Below, piece after piece: positions 1 through 8,504 of a stretch of 64,000 nt of DNA. Every line of letters begins with the position of its first letter. The stretch's first letter is position 1. The notes beneath the pieces are model-generated. The model was given only the letters and a program-made list of their open reading frames with translations, searched no databases and had not been told where the DNA came from. The position numbers and the translations under genes are program-made. Source of the DNA: CAMDHY01 sp046156265 (GTDB lineage: Bacteria > Pseudomonadota > Alphaproteobacteria > Rhizobiales > Segnochrobactraceae); contig NZ_JAWDIR010000044.1 of NCBI RefSeq assembly GCF_046156265.1, forward strand, positions 62,001 through 126,000, written 5' to 3'.

Positions 1-339
1 ATCGGAATGGCCTGGGGCGCCTATGTCGACAGCAAGGGCACCAATGGCGAGAAGATCGACTACGAGCCGGCCCAGAAGCTGATGGACGCCTACAAGTCGT
101 GGCTCGGCGCGGTTGCCGAGGCTGACCGTGACGCGGCCTGGCACGCGATCCTCGACACCCACGTCGACCAGGTGCTGACCATCGGCCTCGTCGCCGAGGT
201 GCGCCAGCCGATCGTCGTCAAGGACAAGCTGCAGAACGTCCCGACCGACGGCGTCTGGGGCTGGGACCCGGGTGCCAATTTCGGCGTCTACGGCATGGAC
301 ACCTTCTTCTTCGATGAAGCCGGCACGAACCGGAGCTGA
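1..339 (+). CDS. Peptide-type ABC transporter substrate-binding protein, C-terminal fragment
   Basis: The frame is open from the window edge to the stop at 337–339, so only the last 112 residues are seen. The tail (W-x-W-DPGANFGVYG, then DTFFFDE) and the two permease genes directly downstream fit the end of a family 5 (DppA/OppA-like) periplasmic binding protein. Such proteins deliver peptides or other large solutes to the membrane permeases. The next gene starts 5 bp after the stop, so the three genes form one operon. The N-terminal signal peptide and most of the binding lobes lie outside the window, so the ligand cannot be guessed. The family call rests mainly on context. Confidence 0.75.
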   Translation: MGMAWGAYVDSKGTNGEKIDYEPAQKLMDAYKSWLGAVAEADRDAAWHAILDTHVDQVLTIGLVAEVRQPIVVKDKLQNVPTDGVWGWDPGANFGVYGMDTFFFDEAGTNRS

Positions 340-344
340 AAGGG

Positions 345-1370
345 ATGCTCCTTTTCATCGTCCGGCGCGTGCTCGGGATGATCCCGACCCTGTTCGTCAT
401 CGCCTTCCTGACGTTCTTCATCATCGAGCTGCCGCCGGGCGACTACCTGACCAACCAGATCGCGCAGCTGAAGGCCTCCGGCGAGGCCTCGGCGGCCGCG
501 AAGATCGAGTTTCTGCGCTCGCAGTTCGCCCTCGACCGGCCGTTCCTGGAGCGCTTCGGCATCTGGGTCGGCATCTGGCCAGGTCCCGACGGCTTCAACG
601 GGCTGCTGCAGGGCTACTGGGGCTGGTCGTTCGAGTACGAGAAGCCGGTCGCCGAGGTGGTCGGCCCGACGCTGCCGCTCACCATCGTGCTGAATGTCGC
701 GACCGTCATTTTCGTCTACGTCGTGTCGTTCCCGATCGGCATCTACTCGGCGACACGGCAGTACAGCTGGGGTGACTACGGCTTCACCATCCTCGGCTAT
801 CTCGGCCTCGCGATCCCGAACTTCCTGCTCGGACTGATCCTGCTCTACCTGTCGAACCGCTGGTTCGGGCTGTCGATCGGTGGCCTGATGGATCCGAAGT
901 ACATCGACGCGCCGTGGTCTCTCGACAAGCTCGGCTCGATCCTCGCCCACCTGATCGTGCCGACCATCGTCATCGGCACGGCCGGTACGGCGGGCATGAT
1001 CCGGCGCCTCAGGGCGAACCTTCTCGATGAATTGCACAAGCAATACGTCGTGACGGGGCGCGCCAAGGGCCTGCCGGAGCGGCGCCTGCTGCTGAAATAT
1101 CCCCTGCGGATGGCGCTCAATCCGTTCATCGCCGACATCGGCAACCTGATCCCGTCGCTCGTCTCCGGCTCGGTCATCGTCTCGGTGGTGTTGAACCTGC
1201 CGACGGTCGGCCCGGTGCTGCTCGACGCGCTGCGCTCGCAGGACCAGTTCCTGTCGGGCTTCATTCTCCTGTTCGTGGCGGTGCTGACGCTCGTGGGCAT
1301 GCTGGTTTCCGATCTCCTCCTCGCCGTCGTCGATCCGCGCATCCGCTTCGGGCGGCGGGGGACGGCGTGA
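345..1370 (+). CDS. ABC transporter permease, DppB/OppB type
   Basis: This 341-residue inner-membrane protein is the first permease of a peptide-type (binding-protein-dependent) ABC importer. An N-terminal membrane helix begins at about residue 8 (FVIAFLTFF region). A periplasmic loop follows, then about five more helices. A typical EAA cytoplasmic loop, which docks onto the ATPase, is seen near residues 233–262 (GRAKGLPERRLLLKYPLR). The ATG lies 5 bp after the binding-protein stop, and the end overlaps the next permease by 4 bp, which suggests translational coupling. No ATPase genes follow, so they are upstream of the window or encoded elsewhere. The substrate is unknown. Confidence 0.93.
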   Translation: MLLFIVRRVLGMIPTLFVIAFLTFFIIELPPGDYLTNQIAQLKASGEASAAAKIEFLRSQFALDRPFLERFGIWVGIWPGPDGFNGLLQGYWGWSFEYEKPVAEVVGPTLPLTIVLNVATVIFVYVVSFPIGIYSATRQYSWGDYGFTILGYLGLAIPNFLLGLILLYLSNRWFGLSIGGLMDPKYIDAPWSLDKLGSILAHLIVPTIVIGTAGTAGMIRRLRANLLDELHKQYVVTGRAKGLPERRLLLKYPLRMALNPFIADIGNLIPSLVSGSVIVSVVLNLPTVGPVLLDALRSQDQFLSGFILLFVAVLTLVGMLVSDLLLAVVDPRIRFGRRGTA

Positions 1371-2530
1371 GCGCCGAGCCGCCCCGCACGGGGCACTATG
1401 TCGATAAGGAGCCGTTCGACGCCTACGAGGCGGAGGCGCTCACGGCCGAGCAGGAGCGCTACTTCCAGGCGTCGCAGTGGCGCATCATCTGGATGCGCTT
1501 CCGCCGGCACAAGCTGGCGGTGATCTCGCTGTTCGTGCTCGGGCTGTTCTATCTGACGGTGCCGTTTGCCGAGATCATCGCGCCCTACGATCCGAACACC
1601 CGCTCGAACCAGCACCTGCACGCGCCGCCGCAGCTCATCCACCTCTTCCACGAGGGCGAGTTCGTCGGGCCGTTCGTCTACGGCATGAAGGCCGAGGTGA
1701 ACCTCGAGGACATGCGCTGGGTCTACGAGGACGACCCGACCAAGGTCGAGCGGCTGCGCTTCTTCTGCCTCGGTGACGACTACGACTTCTGGGGCCTGAT
1801 CCCCGGCCGCTTCCACCTCGTGTGCCCGGCGGAGGGCGGTACCTTCTTCCTGTTCGGCACCGACCGGCTCGGCCGGGACGTGCTCTCCGGCATCATCTAC
1901 GGCTCGCGCATCTCGCTCACCGTCGGCCTGATCGGCGTCGCCATCTCGATCATCCTCGGCATGGTGCTCGGCGGCCTCGCCGGCTACTTCGGTGGCATCA
2001 TCGACACGGTCGTCCAGCGGACGATCGAGATCCTGCGCTCGCTGCCGGAACTTCCGTTGTGGATGGCCTTGTCGGCGGCGCTGCCGGTGACGTGGAGCCC
2101 GGTGCTGATCTATCTCGGCATCACCGTGATCCTCGGGCTCCTCGACTGGCCGGGCCTCGCCCGTGCCGTTCGCTCGAAGCTGCTGGCGCTGCGCGAAGAG
2201 GACTACGCGCGGGCGGCGGTGCTGATGGGGGCCTCGCCGGGACGCATCATCGGCAAGCACCTGCTGCCGGGCTTCACCAGCCACATCATCGCCAGCGCCA
2301 CTTTGTCGATCCCGGGCATGATCCTCGGCGAGACCGCGCTGTCGTTCCTCGGCCTCGGCATGCGACGCCCGGCGGTGAGCTGGGGCGTGCTCCTCAACGA
2401 GGCGCAGAACATCACGGTGGTGACGGTCTATCCGTGGCTGATGGCGCCGGTGATCCCGGTGATCATCGTCATCCTCGCCTTCAACTTCCTCGGCGACGGC
2501 CTGCGCGACGCGGCCGACCCCTACAAGTAG
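1367..2530 (+). CDS. ABC transporter permease, DppC/OppC type with long periplasmic loop
   Basis: Second permease of the importer, 387 residues, starting at a GTG that overlaps the previous stop by 4 bp. The EAA loop is clear near residues 282–301 (EEDYARAAVLMGASPGRIIG). Usual DppC proteins have about 300 residues. The extra length lies between the first helix (about residues 50–70) and the GTDRLGRDVLSG motif near residue 165, a loop of roughly 95 residues with two cysteines. Similar enlarged first loops occur in a subfamily of these permeases; the role of the loop is not known to me. This is the last gene of the operon; the next gene is on the opposite strand. Confidence 0.93.
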   Translation: MSAEPPRTGHYVDKEPFDAYEAEALTAEQERYFQASQWRIIWMRFRRHKLAVISLFVLGLFYLTVPFAEIIAPYDPNTRSNQHLHAPPQLIHLFHEGEFVGPFVYGMKAEVNLEDMRWVYEDDPTKVERLRFFCLGDDYDFWGLIPGRFHLVCPAEGGTFFLFGTDRLGRDVLSGIIYGSRISLTVGLIGVAISIILGMVLGGLAGYFGGIIDTVVQRTIEILRSLPELPLWMALSAALPVTWSPVLIYLGITVILGLLDWPGLARAVRSKLLALREEDYARAAVLMGASPGRIIGKHLLPGFTSHIIASATLSIPGMILGETALSFLGLGMRRPAVSWGVLLNEAQNITVVTVYPWLMAPVIPVIIVILAFNFLGDGLRDAADPYK

Positions 2531-2552
2531 GCGCTGCCTAGACGCCCTCGGC

Positions 2553-3326
2553 TCAGCCGGGGCCGTCGAAGCCGAACAGCGCCGGTGGTGACGGCCAGCG
2601 CACGGCCGGATGACCGGCCGTCGTTGCGAGGAAGGCCTCGAGGAAGGCCCACACCGGCTCGTCGTGCGAGAGGTGGTGGCTGAGAACGCCGATCGGCACG
2701 TCGGCGGCCTCGCCCGTGCGGGCGGCGACCTGCTCGTCGAACAGCATCAGCATCCGCTCGTCGCCCATGTAGCTGCGCGTCGTCTTCCAGACGATCGGGT
2801 CGAGGTGGGGGTCCAGCCGGTGGCCGGCGCGCTCGAGCGATGTGAAGGTCGACAGGCCGGGCAGTCCGACCTCGCCGCGCCGACGCGCGACCTCGGCGTC
2901 CACCCGGTTCCACGGCGGCGTCAGCACCGGCAGGAATCGCTGGCCGAACAGGGCCGCGAGTTTCGAACGGCCTTCGGTCAACTCACCCAACACCGTCTCG
3001 ACCGGGCGCGCGCCGCCGAGTTCGGCGGCGCGGGCGCCGGTTGGCTCATGGTTGGCGTGGCGCCAGCCGTGCTGAACGACGGTGACATGGACTGCGTCCG
3101 GCCGCGCGAGCCGTTCCGCCAGCGAAGGCTGCGCCGGCTCCGGGATGACGGCTAGGACGAGCGGTAGCTGCAGGCGGTCGGACAGGGCGATCAGGCGGTC
3201 GAGCGCGGGCTCGGGGAGGGCGGCGTCGTCGTCACGCCACCACAGCGAGATCGTACGGCCAGCCGCGGCGAGCGCGTCGAGCCGGCCGCGCAGGCCTTCG
3301 CCCAGGGTCGGTGCGTCAAGGTTCAT
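2553..3326 (-). CDS. Polysaccharide deacetylase family protein
   Basis: The 257-residue protein has the hallmarks of a carbohydrate esterase 4-like fold: a WWRDDDA motif at residues 29–35 (metal/base aspartates) and an H-G-W-x-H motif at 86–90 for the metal-binding histidines. It would remove N- or O-acetyl groups from a glycan made by the neighbouring glycosyltransferases. The frame is open back to 3368, but I prefer the ATG at 3326. A GGAGAGGGCGAG ribosome site sits directly before it, and this leaves an 11-bp overlap with the upstream glycosyltransferase, in keeping with the tight packing of this operon. It is the last gene of the leftward operon 8101→2553. No signal peptide is visible, so it may be cytosolic. 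Confidence 0.85.
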   Translation of the reverse strand: MNLDAPTLGEGLRGRLDALAAAGRTISLWWRDDDAALPEPALDRLIALSDRLQLPLVLAVIPEPAQPSLAERLARPDAVHVTVVQHGWRHANHEPTGARAAELGGARPVETVLGELTEGRSKLAALFGQRFLPVLTPPWNRVDAEVARRRGEVGLPGLSTFTSLERAGHRLDPHLDPIVWKTTRSYMGDERMLMLFDEQVAARTGEAADVPIGVLSHHLSHDEPVWAFLEAFLATTAGHPAVRWPSPPALFGFDGPG

Positions 3327-4482
3327 CTCGCCCTCTCCGTTGGGCCGCATCGATGAGGATCGCGGCACTGCGCGTCGCCCCCGCGAGGTCGGCCTCCAGG
3401 CCGGCCGGCGGCCGCGTGAGGCAGCGATCGCACGCGGCGGCGAGGCTCTCCGGCGTGAGCGCCTCGGGGTCTACCACCTCGGCGACGCCCCGGCTCGCGA
3501 GGCTCGCCGCCCGCTGTCGCTGCTCGGTCTCAGACCCTTCCGCGAAGGGCACCAGTACCGCCGGTACGCGTGCGGCGAGAATGTCGAGGACGGTGTTGTA
3601 GCCCGCCTGGCTGACGGAGAGGCGGGCACGTTTGAGGAGGCCGGGAAAATCCGGCCGCGCCGGCTCGACGACGACGCCGTCGCCCGCCTGTGCGGCGAGC
3701 GCCGCGAGCGCCGCGAGCGTTGCCGCATCGTGGGTGCGACCGACCAGCAAGCGCCAGCAGGCGCCGCCGGCGAGCTTCGACAGGGGGCGCGCCGCCAGGG
3801 CCGCCCGCAGCAGTTCGGCACCGACCGGCCCGCCGCCGCACGAGACGACGACCTCGTCCTCGCCGTCACCGGCTGGTGGCAGCAGCCCGCTCGGCTCGTG
3901 CACGAAGCCGGTGTAGCAGACGAGATCGGCGATCTCCGCCTCGAAGGGGAAGCTGTCGGAGAGCCGCACGAGCCGCGGGTCGGCGTGGACGAGGACGAGG
4001 TCGAACAGCCGGCGTGCCGTCTCGGCCATCGCCTGCTCCTTGGCGGCGTCCTCCTTGCGCACCAGGATGTCGCGGACCGAGGCGGCGATCAGCGGCCGCG
4101 ACGCGCGGTCCCGCGCGGCCTGCAGCATCGGCTCGAGTTCGAAGGCGAGCATCCGCCGGCCGAACGGGAAGGTCTCGGTGAGGATGATGTCGGGCGCCAC
4201 CTCCGTCAGGAGGGCGAGCAGCTGATGTCGGCGCTCCTGCCGCCAGCCGTCGTCGATCGGTGCGCCGCTTTCCTGCAGCAGCGTCCGGAAGCTCGCGTCG
4301 GCGGCGTGCGCCGGCGGCAACTCGGCGACGGTGAGGCCCGACGTGTCGAGCGTCGGCGGCAGGCGGTTTCCGGCGACCAGCACCACCTCGACACCGGCGG
4401 CGACGAGGGCGCGGCCGAGCGCGGCGGCGCGCACGGCGTGACCCGTGCCGAGCAGGTGGTGGACATGGATCAGCGCGCGCAT
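3316..4482 (-). CDS. Glycosyltransferase, GT-B fold (MurG/GT28-like)
   Basis: 388 residues. The N-terminus (MRALIHVHHLLGTGHAVR) is the GT-B start typical of predicted glycosyltransferases related to MurG, with a Gly-rich loop after the first strand. Near the C-terminus SQAGYNTVLDIL and VLVPFAEGSETEQRQRA form the nucleotide-sugar site. Transfer of an activated sugar to a glycan or lipid carrier is inferred; donor and acceptor are unknown. A longer frame runs to 4638, but the ATG at 4482 gives the family N-terminus and a 13-bp overlap with the upstream GT4 gene. The paralogue at 6890–8101 belongs to the same broad family, so this operon holds two MurG-like and two GT4-like enzymes. Confidence 0.85.
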   Translation of the reverse strand: MRALIHVHHLLGTGHAVRAAALGRALVAAGVEVVLVAGNRLPPTLDTSGLTVAELPPAHAADASFRTLLQESGAPIDDGWRQERRHQLLALLTEVAPDIILTETFPFGRRMLAFELEPMLQAARDRASRPLIAASVRDILVRKEDAAKEQAMAETARRLFDLVLVHADPRLVRLSDSFPFEAEIADLVCYTGFVHEPSGLLPPAGDGEDEVVVSCGGGPVGAELLRAALAARPLSKLAGGACWRLLVGRTHDAATLAALAALAAQAGDGVVVEPARPDFPGLLKRARLSVSQAGYNTVLDILAARVPAVLVPFAEGSETEQRQRAASLASRGVAEVVDPEALTPESLAAACDRCLTRPPAGLEADLAGATRSAAILIDAAQRRGRDEP

Positions 4483-5624
4483 ATGGCACGCTCCTGCCGG
4501 CTCTGCATCGCCGCGGCGAAGATCGCGTCGAGGCGTCGCGCCGCCACCGGCAGATCGTGGTGGGCTGCGATGTGGGTGGCCGCCGCGGCGCCCATGCGCG
4601 CGCGCGCCAACGGATCGGCGAGCAGCGCGGCGACGCACCCGGCGAAAGCGGTGGCGTCGCCCTCCGGGGCGAGCAGGCCGGTCTCGCCCTCGCGGACGAT
4701 CTCCGGCACGCCGCCGCGGCGGGCGCCGACCACCGGCAGCCCGGCTGCCTGCGCCTCCAGGAAGACGAAGCCGTAGGCCTCGTTGATCGCCGGCCAGACG
4801 AGGACGTCGGCGCCCGCGTACACCGCCGGCATCGCCTCACTCGCCCTGGCCCCGAGGATGGAGACGCGGTCGGCACCAAGGCCGCGGGCGGCGAAGGCGG
4901 CCTCGACCTCCGGCCGGGCCGGTCCGTCACCGACGATCGACAGCCGCCAGGGCTGGTCGGCGAGACGGGCGAGGGCGTCGGCGAGGACGGCGTAGGAGCG
5001 CGCCTTGTCGCCTGGCCGCATCATGCCGACGGCGAGCAGCTGCACTGCACCTGTCGACGGCGAGCGGCCCGCTGCCGCCCGGAACGGTGCCGCGTCGAGG
5101 AACGGCGCCAGCCGGTGCAGGCGCGCTTCGGGCACCACGGCGGCGAGGCCCTCGGCGTCCTCGGCATGAATGGCGGCGACCGCGTCGGCGGCAGCGAGCG
5201 CCGTGTCGACCTCGCGGAAGCGCTCCGCCCACGGGCCCGTTGCGCGCTTCAGGGCCCGGCTCGCCTCGATTACGACGTAGGGGATGCCGAGCCGCGCCGC
5301 GACGGCCGGCCCGATGCGGTCGGGGGCCCGGTGATAGAGATGGTAGGTGAGGAAGAGGTCGGGACGCTCGGCGCTGCCGGCCTGCCATCGCTCGAGGAGG
5401 CTTTCGACCTCCACGGCGGCCTCGGCGCGCTGGCGCGCATCGGCGGCGGCATCGGGAGCCGGCAGCCAGCTCACCAGCCGCGACGCCACCTCGGTACGAT
5501 GGCCGGCGAGTTCGAGCGCCCGCACGATCATCCGCACGGCCTGCCGGTCCCCGGAGGGGAGGGGATCGTCGGGCGGCTTCATCGGGGCATAGAGCGCGAC
5601 GTGCATGAGCGTGGCGGCAGACAC
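4470..5624 (-). CDS. Glycosyltransferase family 4 (group 1)
   Basis: 384 residues with the GT4 arrangement: an N-terminal acceptor domain starting MHVALYAPMK, then an LLAVGMMRPGDKARSYAVL strand-loop, and near residues 285–310 the E-x7-E donor site region (NEAYGFVFLEAQAAGLPVVG). Retaining sugar transfer from a nucleotide sugar is the family role. The start at 5624 leaves 4 bp after the upstream gene; a second ATG six codons downstream (5606) is an equally possible start, since it directly begins the conserved first strand. The gene lies in the five-gene leftward operon with the deacetylase and three other glycosyltransferases. Confidence 0.87.
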   Translation of the reverse strand: MSAATLMHVALYAPMKPPDDPLPSGDRQAVRMIVRALELAGHRTEVASRLVSWLPAPDAAADARQRAEAAVEVESLLERWQAGSAERPDLFLTYHLYHRAPDRIGPAVAARLGIPYVVIEASRALKRATGPWAERFREVDTALAAADAVAAIHAEDAEGLAAVVPEARLHRLAPFLDAAPFRAAAGRSPSTGAVQLLAVGMMRPGDKARSYAVLADALARLADQPWRLSIVGDGPARPEVEAAFAARGLGADRVSILGARASEAMPAVYAGADVLVWPAINEAYGFVFLEAQAAGLPVVGARRGGVPEIVREGETGLLAPEGDATAFAGCVAALLADPLARARMGAAAATHIAAHHDLPVAARRLDAIFAAAMQSRQERAICAR

Positions 5625-5628
5625 CGCC

Positions 5629-6864
5629 TCAGGCGGCGGCGGCGCTGCGGTCGCCCCGCAGCAGCGCCACGATGCGGTCGAGGCCGGGGGCCGTCGAAAA
5701 GCGCTGGCGGACCGCCTTCGAGCCGGCCTCGGCGAGGGCAGCGCGCGTCTTCGTATCGCAGATCAGCCGCTCGAGCGCGGCGGCGAGGGCGGTGGGGTCG
5801 CGCGGCTCGACCAGCACGCCGGTCCGGCCGTCGTCGATGACCTCGGGGATCGCCGAGACCCGCGTCGAGACGCAGGCGAGGCCGAGCGCCTGCGCCTCCA
5901 TCAGCACGTTGGGCAGGCCGTCGCGGTCGCCGCTGCGCGTCACCCGGCTCGCCAGCACGAAGATGTCGGCCTCCGCGCAGGCGGCGATGACCACCGATTG
6001 CGGCTGCGCGCCGCGCCAGTCGACGCGATCCGCGATCTCGAGCCGTTCGGCGAGGGCCTTCAGGCGCGGCACGAGGGTGCCGCCGCCGATGTGGACGAAC
6101 CGCCAGTCGAGCTCCGCCGGCAGACGCGCGAGTGCGCGCAGCACGTCGTCGAGCCCCTTCTTCTCGACGGCGCGGGCGACGCTGACGATCGTCACCGGCG
6201 CGTGTCGCCCGTCGCGGTCGGCCGGTTTCGCCGTCGGCGCTGGGAAGCGGGCGAAGTCGAGCCCGTGGTAGACGAGGGCGACCTTCTCGGGCCGGTCGGA
6301 AAGCGAGCGCAGCTTGGCGGCATTCACCGCCGTGCAGGTGGTGCCCCAGTCGGCGTCGGCGATCTTCTCGGCGAGCTCCCAGTCCGGCGACGTCCAGATG
6401 TCCTTGGCGTGGGCGGAGAACGACCAGGGCAGCCCCCGCATCATCGCCGCGTAGCGCGTCACCGAGGCGGGGGTGTGGAGGAAATGGACGTAGAGGCTGT
6501 CGATGTCGGCCGGCAGCTCGGCGGCAAGCACGCAGGCCTGGCCGAAGCGGCGCCGGCGGCTCGCCGAGCGGTCGCGAGCGAGGTCGCGTTCGTAGGCGGC
6601 GAGAGCATCCTCGTAGCCCGGCAGGCAGACGGCGGCGCGGCGACCGGCGGCGACACGCGGCGGGTCGTCCTTGAGATATTCGGGGAGATAGAGGACCTCG
6701 GCGCGAATCTCCCGGTGAACCGGGTGCACGGCGCCGTCGGTCGGCCGGCGCAGCGAGACGATCAGCACGTCGAGGCCGCGGCGCTCGAGCCCGAGGATCT
6801 CCTGGGCGATGAAGGTTTCCGACAGGCGCGGATAACCCTTCACCACGACGGCGATGCGGGTCAT
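5629..6864 (-). CDS. Glycosyltransferase family 4 (group 1)
   Basis: 411 residues. The N-terminus (MTRIAVVVKGYPRLSETFIA) carries the P-x-x-SETF-x motif of exopolysaccharide GT4 enzymes of the WcaL/AmsK kind, in which this segment binds the acceptor. The donor half shows ITIVSVAR-like sequence with a K-G loop (VEKKGLDDVLRAL) and the late E-x7-E region (GLPNVLMEAQALGLACVST). It probably adds a sugar to a growing surface glycan on the cytoplasmic face. It lies 25 bp from the upstream gene and 4 bp from the downstream one, well inside the operon. Confidence 0.89.
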   Translation of the reverse strand: MTRIAVVVKGYPRLSETFIAQEILGLERRGLDVLIVSLRRPTDGAVHPVHREIRAEVLYLPEYLKDDPPRVAAGRRAAVCLPGYEDALAAYERDLARDRSASRRRRFGQACVLAAELPADIDSLYVHFLHTPASVTRYAAMMRGLPWSFSAHAKDIWTSPDWELAEKIADADWGTTCTAVNAAKLRSLSDRPEKVALVYHGLDFARFPAPTAKPADRDGRHAPVTIVSVARAVEKKGLDDVLRALARLPAELDWRFVHIGGGTLVPRLKALAERLEIADRVDWRGAQPQSVVIAACAEADIFVLASRVTRSGDRDGLPNVLMEAQALGLACVSTRVSAIPEVIDDGRTGVLVEPRDPTALAAALERLICDTKTRAALAEAGSKAVRQRFSTAPGLDRIVALLRGDRSAAAA

Positions 6865-6889
6865 GGCCGCCGGCGCGCCCGCGGGGCCA

Positions 6890-8101
6890 TCAGAGCAGCG
6901 CGGCGGTGCGCCGCATCCGCTGACGGTCGGCCAGGAACTCGCCGACCCGGCCCTTGATGACGTCGAGGCCGCCGAGCAGGTTCGGCGGACCGCTCTGCGA
7001 CGGCGGCGCCTGACGGGGCAACTCGGCGAGTGCGTCGGTCATCAGGCCGACGTCAGGGTACTGCTCGATCGGCAGCACGCGCAGGAGCCCGACCTCTTCC
7101 GCCCGGGCGGCGCGGATCGCCTGCTCGCGGCGTGGCACGACGCGCGGCACGAGCAGCGTCGGTTTGTCGAAGGAGAGGATCTCGCAGAAGATGTTGTAGC
7201 CGCCCATGCCGACGATGGCGGTCGCGCCGTCGAGGAGGGGCTCAATCTGCGGCGTGAAGTCGATGACATGCACCTCCCGCAGGTGGCTGGCGCGCTCCAT
7301 GAAGCCCGCCTGGTGCTCCGAGTCCATGAACGGGCCGAGCACGATCACGGCGGGAAACAGAGGCCGCTGCCGTGCCTCGTAGGCCCGCATCACCCAGTCG
7401 ATCAGCTCGACGCCGTCACCGCCGCCGCCGGGGCTGACGAGGATGTAGGGATCCTCGCCGAACGGCGAGCGGAAGGTCGCCGCCGCCGCGTGCGGCAGCT
7501 CTCGCCTCAGATAGCCGGTGAACAGCGCCTTGCGCCTGACAGCATCGCTGACGCCGACGCCGGCGAGGGGATCGTGGATTTCCGGCAGGCCGTAGACCCA
7601 GATCTCGTCATAGAGGCTGCGCAGCGCCGCCGGCACGCCCTTGCGCGACCACTCCTCCTGCAGGAGGTCGGCGTCGTCCATGACGTCGCGCAGGCCGAGC
7701 ACGCAGCGCGTGCCGATGGTGGCGAGCTTCTCGAGGGTGGCGCGCACCTCGCCGCGAAGACCCAGCGGCTCCTTGTCGACGAGGAACACGTCCGGGCGGA
7801 ACACCATCGCGGTGTGCTCGATGATCGAGGCGCGGATTGCCAGCGTCTCCTCGATGTCGAGACGCAGGCTGAGCGAGGTGTAGTCGCCGTCGCGCAGCTT
7901 GATGACGCCGGGGATGCGCACGAAGTCGACGCGGGTGCGGAAATCGAAGCTGCCGATGATCGGTGAGCCCGACAGAATCAGCACCGACATGTCGGGGAAC
8001 TCGTCCACCAGCGCATGCGCGATCGTGCGGCAACGGCGCAAGTGCCCGAGGCCGAACGAGTCATGGCTGTAGATGAGGACCTTCGGCGTTTTCGGGAACA
8101 T
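6890..8101 (-). CDS. Glycosyltransferase, GT-B fold (GT28-like), first gene of the operon
   Basis: 403 residues from the ATG at 8101 (MFPKTPKVLIYSHDSFGLGH). The Gly-rich GLGHLRRC loop marks the first Rossmann strand, and VGMGGYNIFCEIL followed by PRVVPRREQAIRA marks the donor site of the C-terminal domain. The layout matches predicted MurG-type glycosyltransferases. The frame extends to 8230, but the extra residues are low-complexity Pro/Arg sequence and lie before the natural first strand, so I rejected them. As the first gene it is transcribed away from the ABC operon that starts at 8505; both probably share the 403-bp divergent promoter region. Sugar and acceptor cannot be read from the sequence. 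Confidence 0.85.
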   Translation of the reverse strand: MFPKTPKVLIYSHDSFGLGHLRRCRTIAHALVDEFPDMSVLILSGSPIIGSFDFRTRVDFVRIPGVIKLRDGDYTSLSLRLDIEETLAIRASIIEHTAMVFRPDVFLVDKEPLGLRGEVRATLEKLATIGTRCVLGLRDVMDDADLLQEEWSRKGVPAALRSLYDEIWVYGLPEIHDPLAGVGVSDAVRRKALFTGYLRRELPHAAAATFRSPFGEDPYILVSPGGGGDGVELIDWVMRAYEARQRPLFPAVIVLGPFMDSEHQAGFMERASHLREVHVIDFTPQIEPLLDGATAIVGMGGYNIFCEILSFDKPTLLVPRVVPRREQAIRAARAEEVGLLRVLPIEQYPDVGLMTDALAELPRQAPPSQSGPPNLLGGLDVIKGRVGEFLADRQRMRRTAALL

Positions 8102-8504
8102 TCTCTGCAGGGGTTCGGCGCGCGACCCGCAGGGGCCTCGTCGCGGCTGGGGCGATGCAAAGGGAGATGGCCGGTCCGCCGCCCCCCCGGGTCGGAATTT
8201 CCTCCGGCTGCGCCCGTCGGTCGCTGACATGCGACGGCGGGAGATTGCGTGCGCGACGCGGTCCGTTCTGCGTCGGAATGAGCCTAGTCCCGAACCGGCA
8301 TCCTCGTAAAGCGCCGCCGCGCCGGGTCGGGCAAAACCTGCACCGCGCGGGGCTTCTGTTCAACGGCCGTTGCATCCTGCGGCGGGCCGGTGTCAAGGTT
8401 CGCGCCGCGGGGTGCGCAGGACCGTCGGAGTTCACCGTCGTCCAGGCCGGCCCCTCCTGCGCACCGGGTCGCCCGGTCGCTGGTGGCCGAAACGGACGAC
8501 GAGT
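8102..8504. other. Divergent intergenic region between glycosyltransferase and ABC operons
   Basis: This 403-bp gap separates the leftward glycosyltransferase operon from the rightward ABC/cNMP-binding/MBL operon, so it must contain two promoters facing apart. I found no convincing sigma-70 or EcfG-type boxes, no clear inverted repeat and no conserved reading frame. Frames on both strands run across it but have Arg/Pro-rich shadow composition. The ABC gene's long frame opens at 8370, but its conserved N-terminus begins at 8505. Confidence 0.5.
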